A stretch of 64,000 nucleotides of DNA from Anaerolineae bacterium (GTDB lineage: Bacteria; Chloroflexota; Anaerolineae; Aggregatilineales; Phototrophicaceae). The stretch is from positions 62,001 through 126,000 of the forward strand of contig JABWBO010000007.1 in the NCBI GenBank assembly GCA_013360465.1, in the 5' to 3' direction. The position numbers and the translations under genes are program-made. The notes below the pieces were generated by a model. It saw nothing but the letters and a program-made list of their open reading frames with translations. It ran no database searches and was not told where the DNA came from. Positions 45,116 to 53,646 of this stretch are shown here, one piece after another (position 1 is the first letter of the stretch; every line of letters begins with the position of its first letter).

Positions 45116-45794
45116 TCACGGCGTCCAGCACATCGACGAACTCTCCCAGATGCGGGATGAGATAATCCGGCTGGTGGGCGAGCAGCTCCTCGCGCGAGGC
45201 AAAGCCGCATTCGACCGCCACCGCGACCGCCTGAATTGCCCGTGCGCAAGCGATGTCCATCGGCGTATCGCCGACGACGATCACCGCTGCCGGCTCACCG
45301 CCGAGCCGCATCCGCGCCCGTTCCAGCGCCAGAGGCGTCAGGTGGTTGCGGTCGAGCGCCTCGCTTCCGTATGCGCCGACGACGAACCACTCCGGATCAA
45401 AACCGGCAGCGCGCAGTTTGTGCGGGGCGGCGCTGCGCGCGTTGCCGGTGACGATGCCGAGCAGCAGATCGTCGCGCCGACGCAGGTCTTCGACAGCGTT
45501 CAGCGCCCCTTCGCAGGCGGCGATCTCGTACTGCGGGATGACCTCCGCTGTGTGCCTGCCGACGCTGGCATCGTAGAGCGGCATCATCACCCCGATTCGC
45601 TGGTCTGTGTAGCCTTCGCCGCTCAGCAGTTCGACGAGCGTCTGCCAGTCGGTCTTGCCGCTGAAATGATGCGCGGCGACGCCGGCTTCCGTGCCGAACA
45701 CTTCCAGCAGCGCGCGTCGGGTCGCCTCACGCCCTGCGCCGCGTGTGCGCAGCAGCGTGCCATCGATGTCGAAGAGGATCAGCGCCGGCATCAT
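45102..45794 (-). CDS. HAD-superfamily hydrolase (phosphoglycolate phosphatase-like)
   Basis: 230 residues with all HAD motifs: LILFDIDGTLLRT, IVTGNA motif II, a Lys in APHKLRAAG plus an Arg/Lys-bearing region, and VVGDTPMDIACARA motif IV. The helical cap between motifs I and II places it with Gph/PGMB-type phosphatases. It may clear phosphoglycolate or another small phosphate ester. It starts 3 nt after the DUF427 gene, so the two are co-transcribed. The 3' end overlaps the thioesterase gene. Confidence 0.85.
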   Translation of the reverse strand: MMPALILFDIDGTLLRTRGAGREATRRALLEVFGTEAGVAAHHFSGKTDWQTLVELLSGEGYTDQRIGVMMPLYDASVGRHTAEVIPQYEIAACEGALNAVEDLRRRDDLLLGIVTGNARSAAPHKLRAAGFDPEWFVVGAYGSEALDRNHLTPLALERARMRLGGEPAAVIVVGDTPMDIACARAIQAVAVAVECGFASREELLAHQPDYLIPHLGEFVDVLDAVIMRS

Positions 45795-45797
45795 CCG

Positions 45798-46295
45798 TCA
45801 CCAGCCCCAGGTCCCGGTGCCGCCTTTGAAAGGACCGACGATGTCGGCGGTGATCCAGCCGCCGTAGAAATCGCCTTCCTGCGCCTGCACCTGCTCGTCA
45901 TCGACGAAGCAGGCATCGACGCGGTTGGCGTAGAAGGCGAGGTGATCCTTGATGGATTCGTATCCGGGCTGCGGCGCTGAGTAGCTCCAGGCAGCTTCTT
46001 CCGAGGTCCTGCCGTCCACCGTGATCGTCCAGTAGTTCGCCGCACCCTTGAACTCGCAAATCGTCCGGCGAGATGTCTGACTGAGCAGGTCCAGGCGCAC
46101 ATCTTCGGGTGGGATGTAATACGTCGGCGGGTGACTGGTCTCCAGGACGCGCCGGGCGCGGGTCGTCTCGGCAATAGTCACGCCGTTGAAGATCACCCGC
46201 AGACGTTTAGGCGTCGGCTCGACGCGCGGCGGGCGAGGATAATCCCAGACCGACTCCTGACCAGGCTGAGCAGTCGGTCGCGACAGGTTAGTCAT
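45798..46295 (-). CDS. DUF427 domain protein
   Basis: 165 residues. The text ESVWDYPRPPRVEPTPKRLRV, followed by ETTRARRVLETSHPPTYYIPPEDV and ending in EGDFYGGWITADIVGPFKG, matches the DUF427 family, a small beta-barrel of unknown function. It is soluble. It is encoded directly before the HAD gene and 39 nt after the giant kinase gene on the same strand. No enzymatic residues can be assigned. Confidence 0.88.
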   Translation of the reverse strand: MTNLSRPTAQPGQESVWDYPRPPRVEPTPKRLRVIFNGVTIAETTRARRVLETSHPPTYYIPPEDVRLDLLSQTSRRTICEFKGAANYWTITVDGRTSEEAAWSYSAPQPGYESIKDHLAFYANRVDACFVDDEQVQAQEGDFYGGWITADIVGPFKGGTGTWGW

Positions 46296-46334
46296 GGTGG
46301 AACCTCATTCGCTTTCCAATCCGCCCATTATACG

Positions 46335-49300
46335 CTAGGAGATATCGCAAAGCGGCTCTATTCGGTATTGGGCGCGTTCCTCGCACGAGAAGTCCTGCTG
46401 GTAGCGGTTGGCGCGCACCCACGACAGCAGCTCGTTCAGCGGACGGTCGGCGACCTGCCATTCGATCACCTTGCCATCCATGCCGGCGGAATAGGCGGTC
46501 CGCCCATCGGCGCTGAAGACGGCTTCCCAGACAAAGTTTGTATGCCCGTAGAACCGCCGCACCTCCTGCCCGCCGGCAAAATCCCACAGGATGACCAGCC
46601 CAGACTGATCGCCGGAGATGACGTAACGCTGATCGACGCTGAGGTCAAGGTCGCGCACCCAATTGCTGTGACAGCAGTAGCGGTGGATCACTTCACCCGT
46701 TTCGTAGTCGATGCGCTGAATTTCGCCGCTGCCCAAACCCGCCAGCACCTGGGGGGTTTCCGGCACCAGCGCCAGGCTAAGAATCGTCGAATCAGGGAGG
46801 AAATGGCGAAGCTCCTGCCCTGTCGCCGCGTCCCAAACGATCAACCCGGTGATGGTGGTCGTGCCGGAACCGGTCAGGATGGCGCTGCCGTCTTCGGTGA
46901 ACAGGCTGGCGTTGACCCACAGGTCGGTGTTCAGCCTCAGGGCTTCCTCACCCGTCTGTACGCTCCAGACGATGGTATCGCCGTGCGAATTATCCTCCCA
47001 GAAATCCCCCCACTGGATGCTGTTCGCCAGCGCATACCGACCGTCAGGGCTGAAAGACGCCCAGTAGGGGATGTAGTCGAATCCCTCAAGCGTATGAAGT
47101 TTCGCCCCGGTTTCGACATCCCACAGGGTGTAGCTGCCCGCGCCGGTGTTGCCAAACCAGTCCGCCGAGGCGACGAAGAGCGTGCGCCCATCTCCGCTGA
47201 AGGCGATCCGCCAGACCCATCCGACCGCGCCGGGGAATCGGCGAACTTCTTCACCGGCGGACTTCTCCTGAAGGATCACCACGCCGTCGGCAGTGCCCAG
47301 CGCCAGATACCGCCCGTCGGGGCTTTCGGCGGCAGACGTGAATCGGACGGTCTCGTCGCCGAAGCGGCGATTTGCCCCGGTCTGGGGGAGTTCCCAAACA
47401 ATAAGGTCTCCAGATTCCGTCCCATAAATCCCTGTCCCCGAAGCGCCGACCGCCAGCGACACAATGCGGTGCATACGCAGCCCATGATAGGAAACTCCGT
47501 ACTGGAGAGACCACTGATCGATGTTCCAGGCGCGCAGATGCCCCAATTCGGCAAAGAACAGGGTTCGCCCGTCGGGTGACAGCGCCAGATCGGTCGGGTT
47601 GCCGATGAACGACGACTGCTGTCGCTCAAGGTCGCCCGTGTCCAGGTTCCACAGGCTGATCAGATTGTTCCGCGTTACCGAGACTAGGCGTTCTCCAGCC
47701 GCGAACGCCACACCCGTCACGCGCGATCCGTGCCCCTCAAGCGCCATCAGCCGGTCGCCAGACGCAGCATCCCACAGGATGACCATCCCTTCCGCACCGC
47801 CGGTCGCCAGCATCGCACCGTCCGCGCTGAAAGCGAGACTGTCGATCTCGGCGGCGTGCCCTTCCAGAGCGAGGATGATCTCGCCGGTCTCCGCATCCCA
47901 CAGCGCCGCCGTCGCGTCGTCGGACGCCGTAGCGAAGACCCTCCCGTCCGGGCTGAAAGCGACATCATTGATACCCGCCTTGTGCCCTTCGAAACGGCGA
48001 ATCGCTACGCCATCCGGCATCCCCCACTGAATCACCATCCCGTCCGAGGAAGCCGAAAGCGCCGTCCTGCCATCCGGCGCGAAGCTCACGGCGTTCACCC
48101 AGCCGGCATGTCCTTCTAGACGCCGGACTTCGACTTTCGCCTGAACATCCCAAACGATCAGCTCGCCCACCGCGCACGCCTCACCCTCACTCAACACTGC
48201 GCAGCTTCCGGTCAGGGCATAGCGCCCATCAGGGCTGAGCGCACCCGATCTGATCTCGCTGCTGTGACCGTGCAAAACCGCCCGAACGCCCGCACCCTGG
48301 GCGATTTCCCGAAAGGCGATTTCCGCTTCTGATGGCGGCTCCTCTATTTCCAGCGCTTCCAAAGCCAGTGCGGTCGCCAGGACTGTATTGCCGTTCTCGT
48401 AAGAGTCGAGCGCGCTGCCCGCCAGCACCAGGCTGTGGTTCACCGCGCTTTCGCGTTCTGCCTGAGCGAGCGCCGCCTGTGCCCGCACCTCCTGCTGAAA
48501 GGCGTACAGGGCAAGCGCCACCGCTGCCACCAGAAACACTCCCAAGCCCGCCGCCAGATAGCGCAGACGGTTTGCTGCCCGCCGCTGACTTTCAGCGAGC
48601 AGCCGCTGCGTCTCCATTTCGCGCCGCTGGCGTTCCTGTTCCGCACTTCGCTGGCGCTCCGTTTCGGCGACGCTGGTTTCCAGGTAGGTGCGCTCCTCCT
48701 GATTGAGCGCCAGACGCGCGTCGGCGGACCATGCCGCCATCTGATCCAGCCGAGCGCCGCGCAGCAGATAACTGGCGTCCCTGCCTGCCTCATACCATTC
48801 CGCGGCAGCGGCAGCCAGGAGGCGCTGCTGGCGAATGTCATGCCGGCTCTCGTCGATCCAGCTTCTCAGCCGTTCCCACTCCCACAGGATCGCCTCATGC
48901 GCAATCTCCACCGTGGGACGGCGCGTCGCCGGGTCATGATCCAGCGTGAGCAGCCGATAGGCGGCATACATATCGAGAATCTCATCGGTCATGTCTGCAT
49001 CATCAGCGACTGCCAGCAGTTCTGAACGCGGCGCCCGCCGGCGCGCATCGCCTGTGCCTTCGCCCAGCGCGACCAGACGCAGAAACATCTGTCGGATGAT
49101 CTCCCGCCCGGCTTCCGGCTGCTCGTGATACAGAACTTCGGCGCGTTTCGCCAGCGCGCCCGAAGCCCCTCCCAGCGCATGGTAGGCGTCGCTGGTCAGG
49201 GTGTGGTCTGAACGCCGCTGGAACAGCTCGGTCAGCGCGTATTGCAGCAGAGGCAGCGCTCCCGGTTGCGCATGAACGTCCCCGCTGATCGCGGCGACCA

Positions 49301-51119
49301 GCCCAGGCTCAAACGCCACGCCTTCGCGCGATGCGGGCTGGGTGATCGCCTCTTCCAGCTCTTCGGGAGACAGGGGCATGACTGTCTCCATGCGGCTCCG
49401 CACCAGTTCGCCAAACTCCGGGTATTGCAGCGGACGGTCATAGAAGTCGGCGCGCAGCGTGATGATCACACGAACGCGGCTGCGCGGGTTGGCAACAGCA
49501 GCAGCCAGCAGCCCGATGAACTGCGCGCGCCGGGCTTCATCTTCGACCAGGGTGAACACCTCTTCGAACTGATCGACGATGACCGCCAGTTCACTGTCGT
49601 CTTCTGGCAGGATGAGCGCGGCGGCGCGCCCCAAGCCGCGTGCATCGCGGTCCAGGTGTTCGCGCAGATTCCCTGCCGGATGAGCAGCGACTCTGGTCAG
49701 CGCGATCTCCAGCTCGTCCAGCGGATATGCGCCGGGAGTCATCTCGACCAAGAACCAGCGTTCTGATCCGGGGAGACCGCCACGGCGCAGCGCCGGCAGC
49801 AGCCCCGCTTTCACGACGCTCGATTTTCCGCAGCCGCTTGGACCTACCACCGCCAGGAAACGCGCCAGCGGATCTTCCTCACCCAGGCGCTTGATTAGCT
49901 TCTGAACCAGCCGCCCACGCCCGAAGAAGTCGGCAGAATCTGCCTCATCGAACGCCCGCAAACCCTTGTAGGGATTCACCAGTTCAACGGCAGCGCGCGC
50001 GGAAACCGCCCCTTCACTGATCCGAAGGGTGGGCGTATCGACAGCCTCCTCTTCGTCCACCCGCGCTCTCGCGGCATAAGGCTCAGTCAGGCGCAGGGCG
50101 AGTGCGCGTTCAATCGCCTGCTGCCGACTATGAACGTCCAGCTTGCTGTAGATCTGCCGCATGTACCACTTCACCGTCTCCGGCGAAAGCACCAGCCGCT
50201 CGCAGATCTGGCTGTTCGTCAGCCCTTCGACCACCAGACGCATGACTTCGATCTCGCGCTCGGTCAGCGCATCGACGAGAGGCTGCGCCGGAACGCGCGG
50301 CAGCGCGGCTGGCAGCGCGGCGCGAAACGCCGCCGCAAAGCGCTGCACGGACGGGTAACGCAGTTTTGGATTCTTGGCTGTCGCAGTTTGCAGCACCTCA
50401 TCGAGTATAGCGGGAAAGTTGGGTCGGCTCTGGCTGATCGTCGGAAGCGGAACCGCCAAATGCTTCTGGATGTAATCGCTGGGAGTCTTTGCGTCAGGAT
50501 AGGGCGCGACGCCGGTGAGGACCTCGTACATCACATAGCCGAGGCTGTAGATGTCGGATCGCGGACTGACTTCCTCGCTCCGAATCTGCTCTGGCGAGGA
50601 ATAGGCGGGCGAGCCGAGGAACTCCTCCTCGGCAGGTGTTTCATGTCGCTGGGTATCGACGGCAATGCCGAAGTCCGCCAGATAAGCATTGCTATCCTCA
50701 TCGAGGAGGATGTTCTCCGGTTTGATGTCCCGATGGACGATTCCCTCACGATGCGCCACCGTCAGCGCCTCCGACAGATGATCGAGCAGGCGCGCCGCCG
50801 CTTCCAGCTTCCAGACGCCTGGCTCCAGCGAGGCGCGCAGGCTGGTAGGCAGCCAGCGCATGATGAGATAGGCGCCTTCCGGGTCCCTCCAGTAGTCATA
50901 CAGCGGGACGATGTGGGGGTGTTCCAGCCGCGCGATGATCTGCGCTTCGATCTCGAAACGGCGGATGAAGTCCGGTTGGTTCGCGTGCTTGGGGAGGATG
51001 ATCTTGATCGCCACTTCGCGCTGGACCGAAGGCTGGTAAGCTCGGTAGACAACACCGAAACCGCCGGCTCCGATCCGCTCCCGAAGCTCGTATCCCTTGA
51101 TCGTTGTAGAGGCAGCCAT
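46335..51119 (-). CDS. Giant Ser/Thr kinase - LuxR HTH - STAND NTPase - TM - WD40 protein
   Basis: About 1594 residues. Hanks-type kinase (8-270): GAGGFG loop (17-22), Lys39, HRDIKPEN (129-136), DFG (149-151). LuxR-type HTH (284-340): LTEREIEVMRLVVEGLTNSQ, then an SPETVKWYMRQIYSKL recognition region. nSTAND-like NTPase: NPYKGLRAFDEADSADFFGR then Walker A GPSGCGKSS (426-434) and Walker B LAVIVDQFEEVF. A helical stretch and one TM (LRYLAAGLGVFLVAAVALAL, ~880-900) precede a long C-terminal WD40 array with repeated 'SPDGR' and 'WD' blades. Topology predicts WD40 outside and signalling domains inside. ATG 51119 has AAAGGGG upstream. Presumably a stress or envelope signalling protein. Confidence 0.9.
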   Translation of the reverse strand: MAASTTIKGYELRERIGAGGFGVVYRAYQPSVQREVAIKIILPKHANQPDFIRRFEIEAQIIARLEHPHIVPLYDYWRDPEGAYLIMRWLPTSLRASLEPGVWKLEAAARLLDHLSEALTVAHREGIVHRDIKPENILLDEDSNAYLADFGIAVDTQRHETPAEEEFLGSPAYSSPEQIRSEEVSPRSDIYSLGYVMYEVLTGVAPYPDAKTPSDYIQKHLAVPLPTISQSRPNFPAILDEVLQTATAKNPKLRYPSVQRFAAAFRAALPAALPRVPAQPLVDALTEREIEVMRLVVEGLTNSQICERLVLSPETVKWYMRQIYSKLDVHSRQQAIERALALRLTEPYAARARVDEEEAVDTPTLRISEGAVSARAAVELVNPYKGLRAFDEADSADFFGRGRLVQKLIKRLGEEDPLARFLAVVGPSGCGKSSVVKAGLLPALRRGGLPGSERWFLVEMTPGAYPLDELEIALTRVAAHPAGNLREHLDRDARGLGRAAALILPEDDSELAVIVDQFEEVFTLVEDEARRAQFIGLLAAAVANPRSRVRVIITLRADFYDRPLQYPEFGELVRSRMETVMPLSPEELEEAITQPASREGVAFEPGLVAAISGDVHAQPGALPLLQYALTELFQRRSDHTLTSDAYHALGGASGALAKRAEVLYHEQPEAGREIIRQMFLRLVALGEGTGDARRRAPRSELLAVADDADMTDEILDMYAAYRLLTLDHDPATRRPTVEIAHEAILWEWERLRSWIDESRHDIRQQRLLAAAAAEWYEAGRDASYLLRGARLDQMAAWSADARLALNQEERTYLETSVAETERQRSAEQERQRREMETQRLLAESQRRAANRLRYLAAGLGVFLVAAVALALYAFQQEVRAQAALAQAERESAVNHSLVLAGSALDSYENGNTVLATALALEALEIEEPPSEAEIAFREIAQGAGVRAVLHGHSSEIRSGALSPDGRYALTGSCAVLSEGEACAVGELIVWDVQAKVEVRRLEGHAGWVNAVSFAPDGRTALSASSDGMVIQWGMPDGVAIRRFEGHKAGINDVAFSPDGRVFATASDDATAALWDAETGEIILALEGHAAEIDSLAFSADGAMLATGGAEGMVILWDAASGDRLMALEGHGSRVTGVAFAAGERLVSVTRNNLISLWNLDTGDLERQQSSFIGNPTDLALSPDGRTLFFAELGHLRAWNIDQWSLQYGVSYHGLRMHRIVSLAVGASGTGIYGTESGDLIVWELPQTGANRRFGDETVRFTSAAESPDGRYLALGTADGVVILQEKSAGEEVRRFPGAVGWVWRIAFSGDGRTLFVASADWFGNTGAGSYTLWDVETGAKLHTLEGFDYIPYWASFSPDGRYALANSIQWGDFWEDNSHGDTIVWSVQTGEEALRLNTDLWVNASLFTEDGSAILTGSGTTTITGLIVWDAATGQELRHFLPDSTILSLALVPETPQVLAGLGSGEIQRIDYETGEVIHRYCCHSNWVRDLDLSVDQRYVISGDQSGLVILWDFAGGQEVRRFYGHTNFVWEAVFSADGRTAYSAGMDGKVIEWQVADRPLNELLSWVRANRYQQDFSCEERAQYRIEPLCDIS

Positions 51120-51233
51120 GCGAATAACCCCTTTCAAAAAAGGATTGTACTTTTAGTCACATTATAAGCAGCAATCGGCTCACTGGTGCAGGCGGTTCCG
51201 CCAAAGGGGACGGGCAAGCGGGCAAGACGCTGC

Positions 51234-51262
51234 TTGACAAAACTCGGCAAACCCTTTAGCCT
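51234..51262 (+). promoter_or_regulatory. Promoter of the sulfur operon
   Basis: A consensus TTGACA (51234-51239), a 17-nt spacer, then TAGCCT (51257-51262) as a weak -10. Transcription would start near 51269, giving a leader of about 250 nt before the first structural gene. Confidence 0.55.
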
Positions 51263-51305
51263 TTCAAATGTCAATGAGAAATCAGCAAACCTGAAACAGG
51301 ATCTG

Positions 51306-51389
51306 ATGCTTTCCTTCCAGATGCGCGCCACCTCCATGTGTATGTCCTGTTGTTGTGCGAACAACAGACGGGGTCCGCATCAGCTGTAA
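51306..51389 (+). CDS. Cysteine-rich leader peptide of a transcription attenuator
   Basis: A 27-codon ORF in the 5' leader of the sulfur operon. ATG 51306 has AGGA just upstream; ATG 51321 in the same frame is an alternative. The middle reads MCMSCCCANNRRG: four Cys codons, all TGT, three of them adjacent (51348-51356), although TGC predominates among the Cys codons of the following genes. The stop is TAA at 51387-51389. The peptide has no recognisable domain. Its sense lies in translation itself: a ribosome waiting for Cys-tRNA would mask the left arm of the overlapping hairpin. Known poly-Cys leader peptides in actinobacteria control sulfur genes, which supports the role by analogy. Confidence 0.7.
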   Translation: MLSFQMRATSMCMSCCCANNRRGPHQL

Positions 51390-51457
51390 TCGTCATCTGA
51401 CTTCACTCAGCACACCTGCGCCCCGTCTTCGGTCTTCCGAGTCGGGGCGCTTTTGTT
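51347..51457 (+). promoter_or_regulatory. Cysteine attenuator: alternative 1:2, 2:3 and 3:4 RNA pairings with terminator
   Basis: Region 1 CTGTTGTT (51347-51354, over the Cys codons) pairs with region 2 AACAACAG (51360-51367). Region 2 also holds AGACGGGG (51366-51373), which pairs perfectly with CCCCGTCT in region 3 (51419-51426); a wobble and three further pairs (51377-51379 with 51415-51417) extend it. Region 3 GCGCCCCG (51416-51423) pairs instead with region 4 CGGGGCGC (51441-51448), followed by TTTTGTTTT, a canonical terminator. Predicted logic: a ribosome stalled at Cys codons frees region 2, which forms the antiterminator and transcription continues; with ample Cys the ribosome reaches the stop codon, covers region 2 and the terminator forms. 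Confidence 0.75.
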
Positions 51458-51461
51458 TTCG

Positions 51462-51489
51462 GCGCACGACACGGGTCATGCGCTTTTTT
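51462..51489 (+). terminator. Second terminator-like hairpin before the rhodanese gene
   Basis: GCGCA (51462-51466) pairs with TGCGC (51479-51483), with an inner GAC/GTC pairing, followed by TTTTTT (51484-51489). It is weaker than the attenuator terminator and could reinforce it. Confidence 0.45.
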
Positions 51490-51517
51490 GTTCGTAGGAC
51501 GAAAGAGAAAATCGGAA

Positions 51518-52321
51518 ATGTCGCAAACCAGCCCGCTCAGCGTCGTCGGCAGCCTGCTGATCGAATCGGAATGGCTTGTCGCCCACCTTGACGCCGAAAA
51601 CCTGCGCATCGTCGATGTACGCCTGGCGGAAAGCTATGTCGATGGGCACATTCCGAACGCCGTCCATCTCGACCTGAATGCGCTGCGTGCCGAGCGCGAC
51701 GGCATCGAAGGGATGCTGATCACGCCAGAATCCTTTTCCAGGATCGTCGGGCAAATGGGAATAGATGCCGACACAACGGTGGTCCTTTACGACGATCATC
51801 ACGGCATGCCGGCGGCACGCGCCGCCTGGAGCCTGCTGCGCTATGGACATGCGAACCTCGCGCTGCTCGACGGCGGATGGGACGCCTGGGAAAACGGCGC
51901 TTTTCCAACCACACAGGACGTGCCATTCATCGCACCACACCGATTCGGCGTCGTTCAGGCAGAACTATACGGCGCAGACTTCCTGTGGGTGCGTGCCCAT
52001 CTGAACCACCCCCAGGTGACGTTGCTCGATGTGCGTTCCAGCGCCGAATACGACAAAGGGCATCTGCCCGGCGCGCTGCTGTGGGACTGGCAGAACGGGG
52101 CAGACGAAAGCAGCACCTTCCGCAGTGTCAGTGAACTGCGCGCTTCGCTGTCGGCTGCCGGCGTCACGCCCGACCACGAGATCGTCACCTACTGCCAGAG
52201 CGGCGTCCGCGCCTCGCACACCTTCCTGCTGCTCAAACACCTGGGCTTTGAGCGGGTGCGCATGTATGACGGCTCGTGGGCGGAATGGTCGAGCCGGGGT
52301 TCAGAAGTCGAACGTTCATAG
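51518..52321 (+). CDS. sseA: Thiosulfate/3-mercaptopyruvate sulfurtransferase (tandem rhodanese)
   Basis: 267 residues with two rhodanese domains. The N-terminal domain (~10-135) is inactive: its loop reads YDDHHGMPAARA without Cys. The C-terminal domain (~145-265) has the active loop TYCQSGVRASH with Cys226. There is no signal peptide, so it acts in the cytoplasm and moves sulfane sulfur from thiosulfate or mercaptopyruvate to an acceptor. ATG 51518 is used; the in-frame TTG at 51488 lies inside the U-run of a hairpin and is unlikely. First structural gene after the cysteine attenuator, 49 nt before the thiosulfate transporter gene. Confidence 0.92.
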   Translation: MSQTSPLSVVGSLLIESEWLVAHLDAENLRIVDVRLAESYVDGHIPNAVHLDLNALRAERDGIEGMLITPESFSRIVGQMGIDADTTVVLYDDHHGMPAARAAWSLLRYGHANLALLDGGWDAWENGAFPTTQDVPFIAPHRFGVVQAELYGADFLWVRAHLNHPQVTLLDVRSSAEYDKGHLPGALLWDWQNGADESSTFRSVSELRASLSAAGVTPDHEIVTYCQSGVRASHTFLLLKHLGFERVRMYDGSWAEWSSRGSEVERS

Positions 52322-52370
52322 GAGTATGCAGCGCACGGCGCTCAGTCACTTTATCTTCAGGGAGGGACAC

Positions 52371-53618
52371 ATGCAGGCACAATCCGGATCGCTTCTGCCA
52401 CCCACGCCAGCGCTCAATTTCGGCGGTCCGCGCGCGGTGCGCGGCGCGCTGGCGCTCGCCGCTGCCGTCGCCGTCTACTACTTCGCCGCCGGTAACGAAG
52501 TCCGCATGGGCACATTCTGGGTGCTGGGGCTGGCGTTCGGTTTCGTCTTGCAGCGCAGCCGCTTCTGTTTCGCCAGCGCCTTCCGCGACATCTTCCTGCT
52601 CCGTCATGGACGCACGCTCAAAGGGGTTCTCGTCGGTCTGGCGGTTGCCGCCGTTGGCTTTTCAACTCTGATGGCGCGCCAGGTCCCCAATACCGCATTG
52701 GGCGTGCTTCCGCCAGACGCCAACGTCCTGCCGATGGGGCTGCACACGGTTGTTGGCGGCATCCTCTTCGGCTTCGGCATGGTCATCGCGGGCGGCTGCG
52801 TCTCTGGCAGCATCTACCGCATGGGCGAGGGCTACGTCGCCTCCTGGGTGAGCTTCTTCGGCATCATCCTTGGGGTGCTGGGCGCTGCCTACACCTGGAA
52901 CTGGTGGTGGGAATTCCAGATCGAGGACGGCTTACGGCTCTGGTTGCCCAATCTGCTCGGTCACGGCGGAGCGCTGGTGCTGACGCTGGCGGCGCTGGCG
53001 GGTCTCTTCGTGCTGACGCTGTGGTGGGAAAGCCGCGCCGGCGTGGTTGTGCCGGATGCTCCGTTCCAGGCAGAGGAAGAAGCGAATTTCGCCGCCAGGC
53101 TGCGCAATCTGTTCAAGCGCATCTTCGTTCACGGTTGGACGCCGCTTCTGGGCGGCGCGGTGCTGGGCGGACTGAACGTCGTCTCGTTCATCACTGAACG
53201 CCCCTGGGGGTTCACCGGCGAGCTGTCCCGCTGGAGTATCGGCATCTCCAACAGCCTGGGTTTTGGTCCCGGCATCCTCAAAGGCGTCGACGCCCTCCCC
53301 GGCTGCACGCTGGAACTGGGCGACAACGGCGTCCTGCACTTCATGCTCTTTCTGGTCCTCGGCATGATCTACGGCTCGTTTCTGGCGGCATACTTCGCCG
53401 GCGAGTTCAAGATTCGCATCCCCAGGCAGCGAATCCGCTTCGTTCAGGCGGGCGGCGGCGGACTGATCATGGGCTACGGCGCGGGCATCGCGATGGGCTG
53501 CACCATCGGCGCGTTTTTTTCCGCCATCGCTTCACTGGCGGTCAACGGCTGGGTTTTCGCCATCTTCCTGGCAGTCGGCGCATGGCTGGGTACACAGGCA
53601 ATTCAAAGAATTCCGTGA
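52371..53618 (+). CDS. tsuA: YeeE/YedE-family sulfur transporter (TsuA-like)
   Basis: 415 residues with about ten membrane segments. Family cysteines sit in SRFCFASAFRD (Cys66), AGGCVSGSIYRMGEG (Cys143), PGCTLELG (Cys312) and AMGCTIGAFFSA (Cys377); in characterised TsuA, conserved membrane cysteines pass thiosulfate by hydrogen bonding. The repeated GGC/MGC segments reflect internal pseudo-symmetry. ATG 52371 has an optimal GGGAGGG site. Between a rhodanese and a TusA-like gene, it most likely imports thiosulfate for cysteine synthesis. Confidence 0.88.
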   Translation: MQAQSGSLLPPTPALNFGGPRAVRGALALAAAVAVYYFAAGNEVRMGTFWVLGLAFGFVLQRSRFCFASAFRDIFLLRHGRTLKGVLVGLAVAAVGFSTLMARQVPNTALGVLPPDANVLPMGLHTVVGGILFGFGMVIAGGCVSGSIYRMGEGYVASWVSFFGIILGVLGAAYTWNWWWEFQIEDGLRLWLPNLLGHGGALVLTLAALAGLFVLTLWWESRAGVVVPDAPFQAEEEANFAARLRNLFKRIFVHGWTPLLGGAVLGGLNVVSFITERPWGFTGELSRWSIGISNSLGFGPGILKGVDALPGCTLELGDNGVLHFMLFLVLGMIYGSFLAAYFAGEFKIRIPRQRIRFVQAGGGGLIMGYGAGIAMGCTIGAFFSAIASLAVNGWVFAIFLAVGAWLGTQAIQRIP

Positions 53619-53646
53619 ATGGGCAGTCATACAAGGAGCATCCTAG

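Noticed and set aside
46131-47579. 482-codon plus-strand open frame under the giant kinase gene
   Set aside because: Antisense to well-formed WD40 repeats; no recognisable domain.
46335-51119. Giant STAND protein as an antiphage defence gene
   Set aside because: STAND NTPases occur in defence, but there are no nuclease, toxin or other defence genes nearby and the kinase plus external WD40 layout points to signalling.
51186-51305. Longer version of the leader peptide starting upstream
   Set aside because: It would begin before the TTGACA promoter and has no ribosome site; the Cys-rich 27-codon form fits the transcript.
51488-51517. TTG start giving a ten-residue longer rhodanese
   Set aside because: The codon begins inside the T-run of the second hairpin and has no ribosome site; ATG 51518 fits the domain start.
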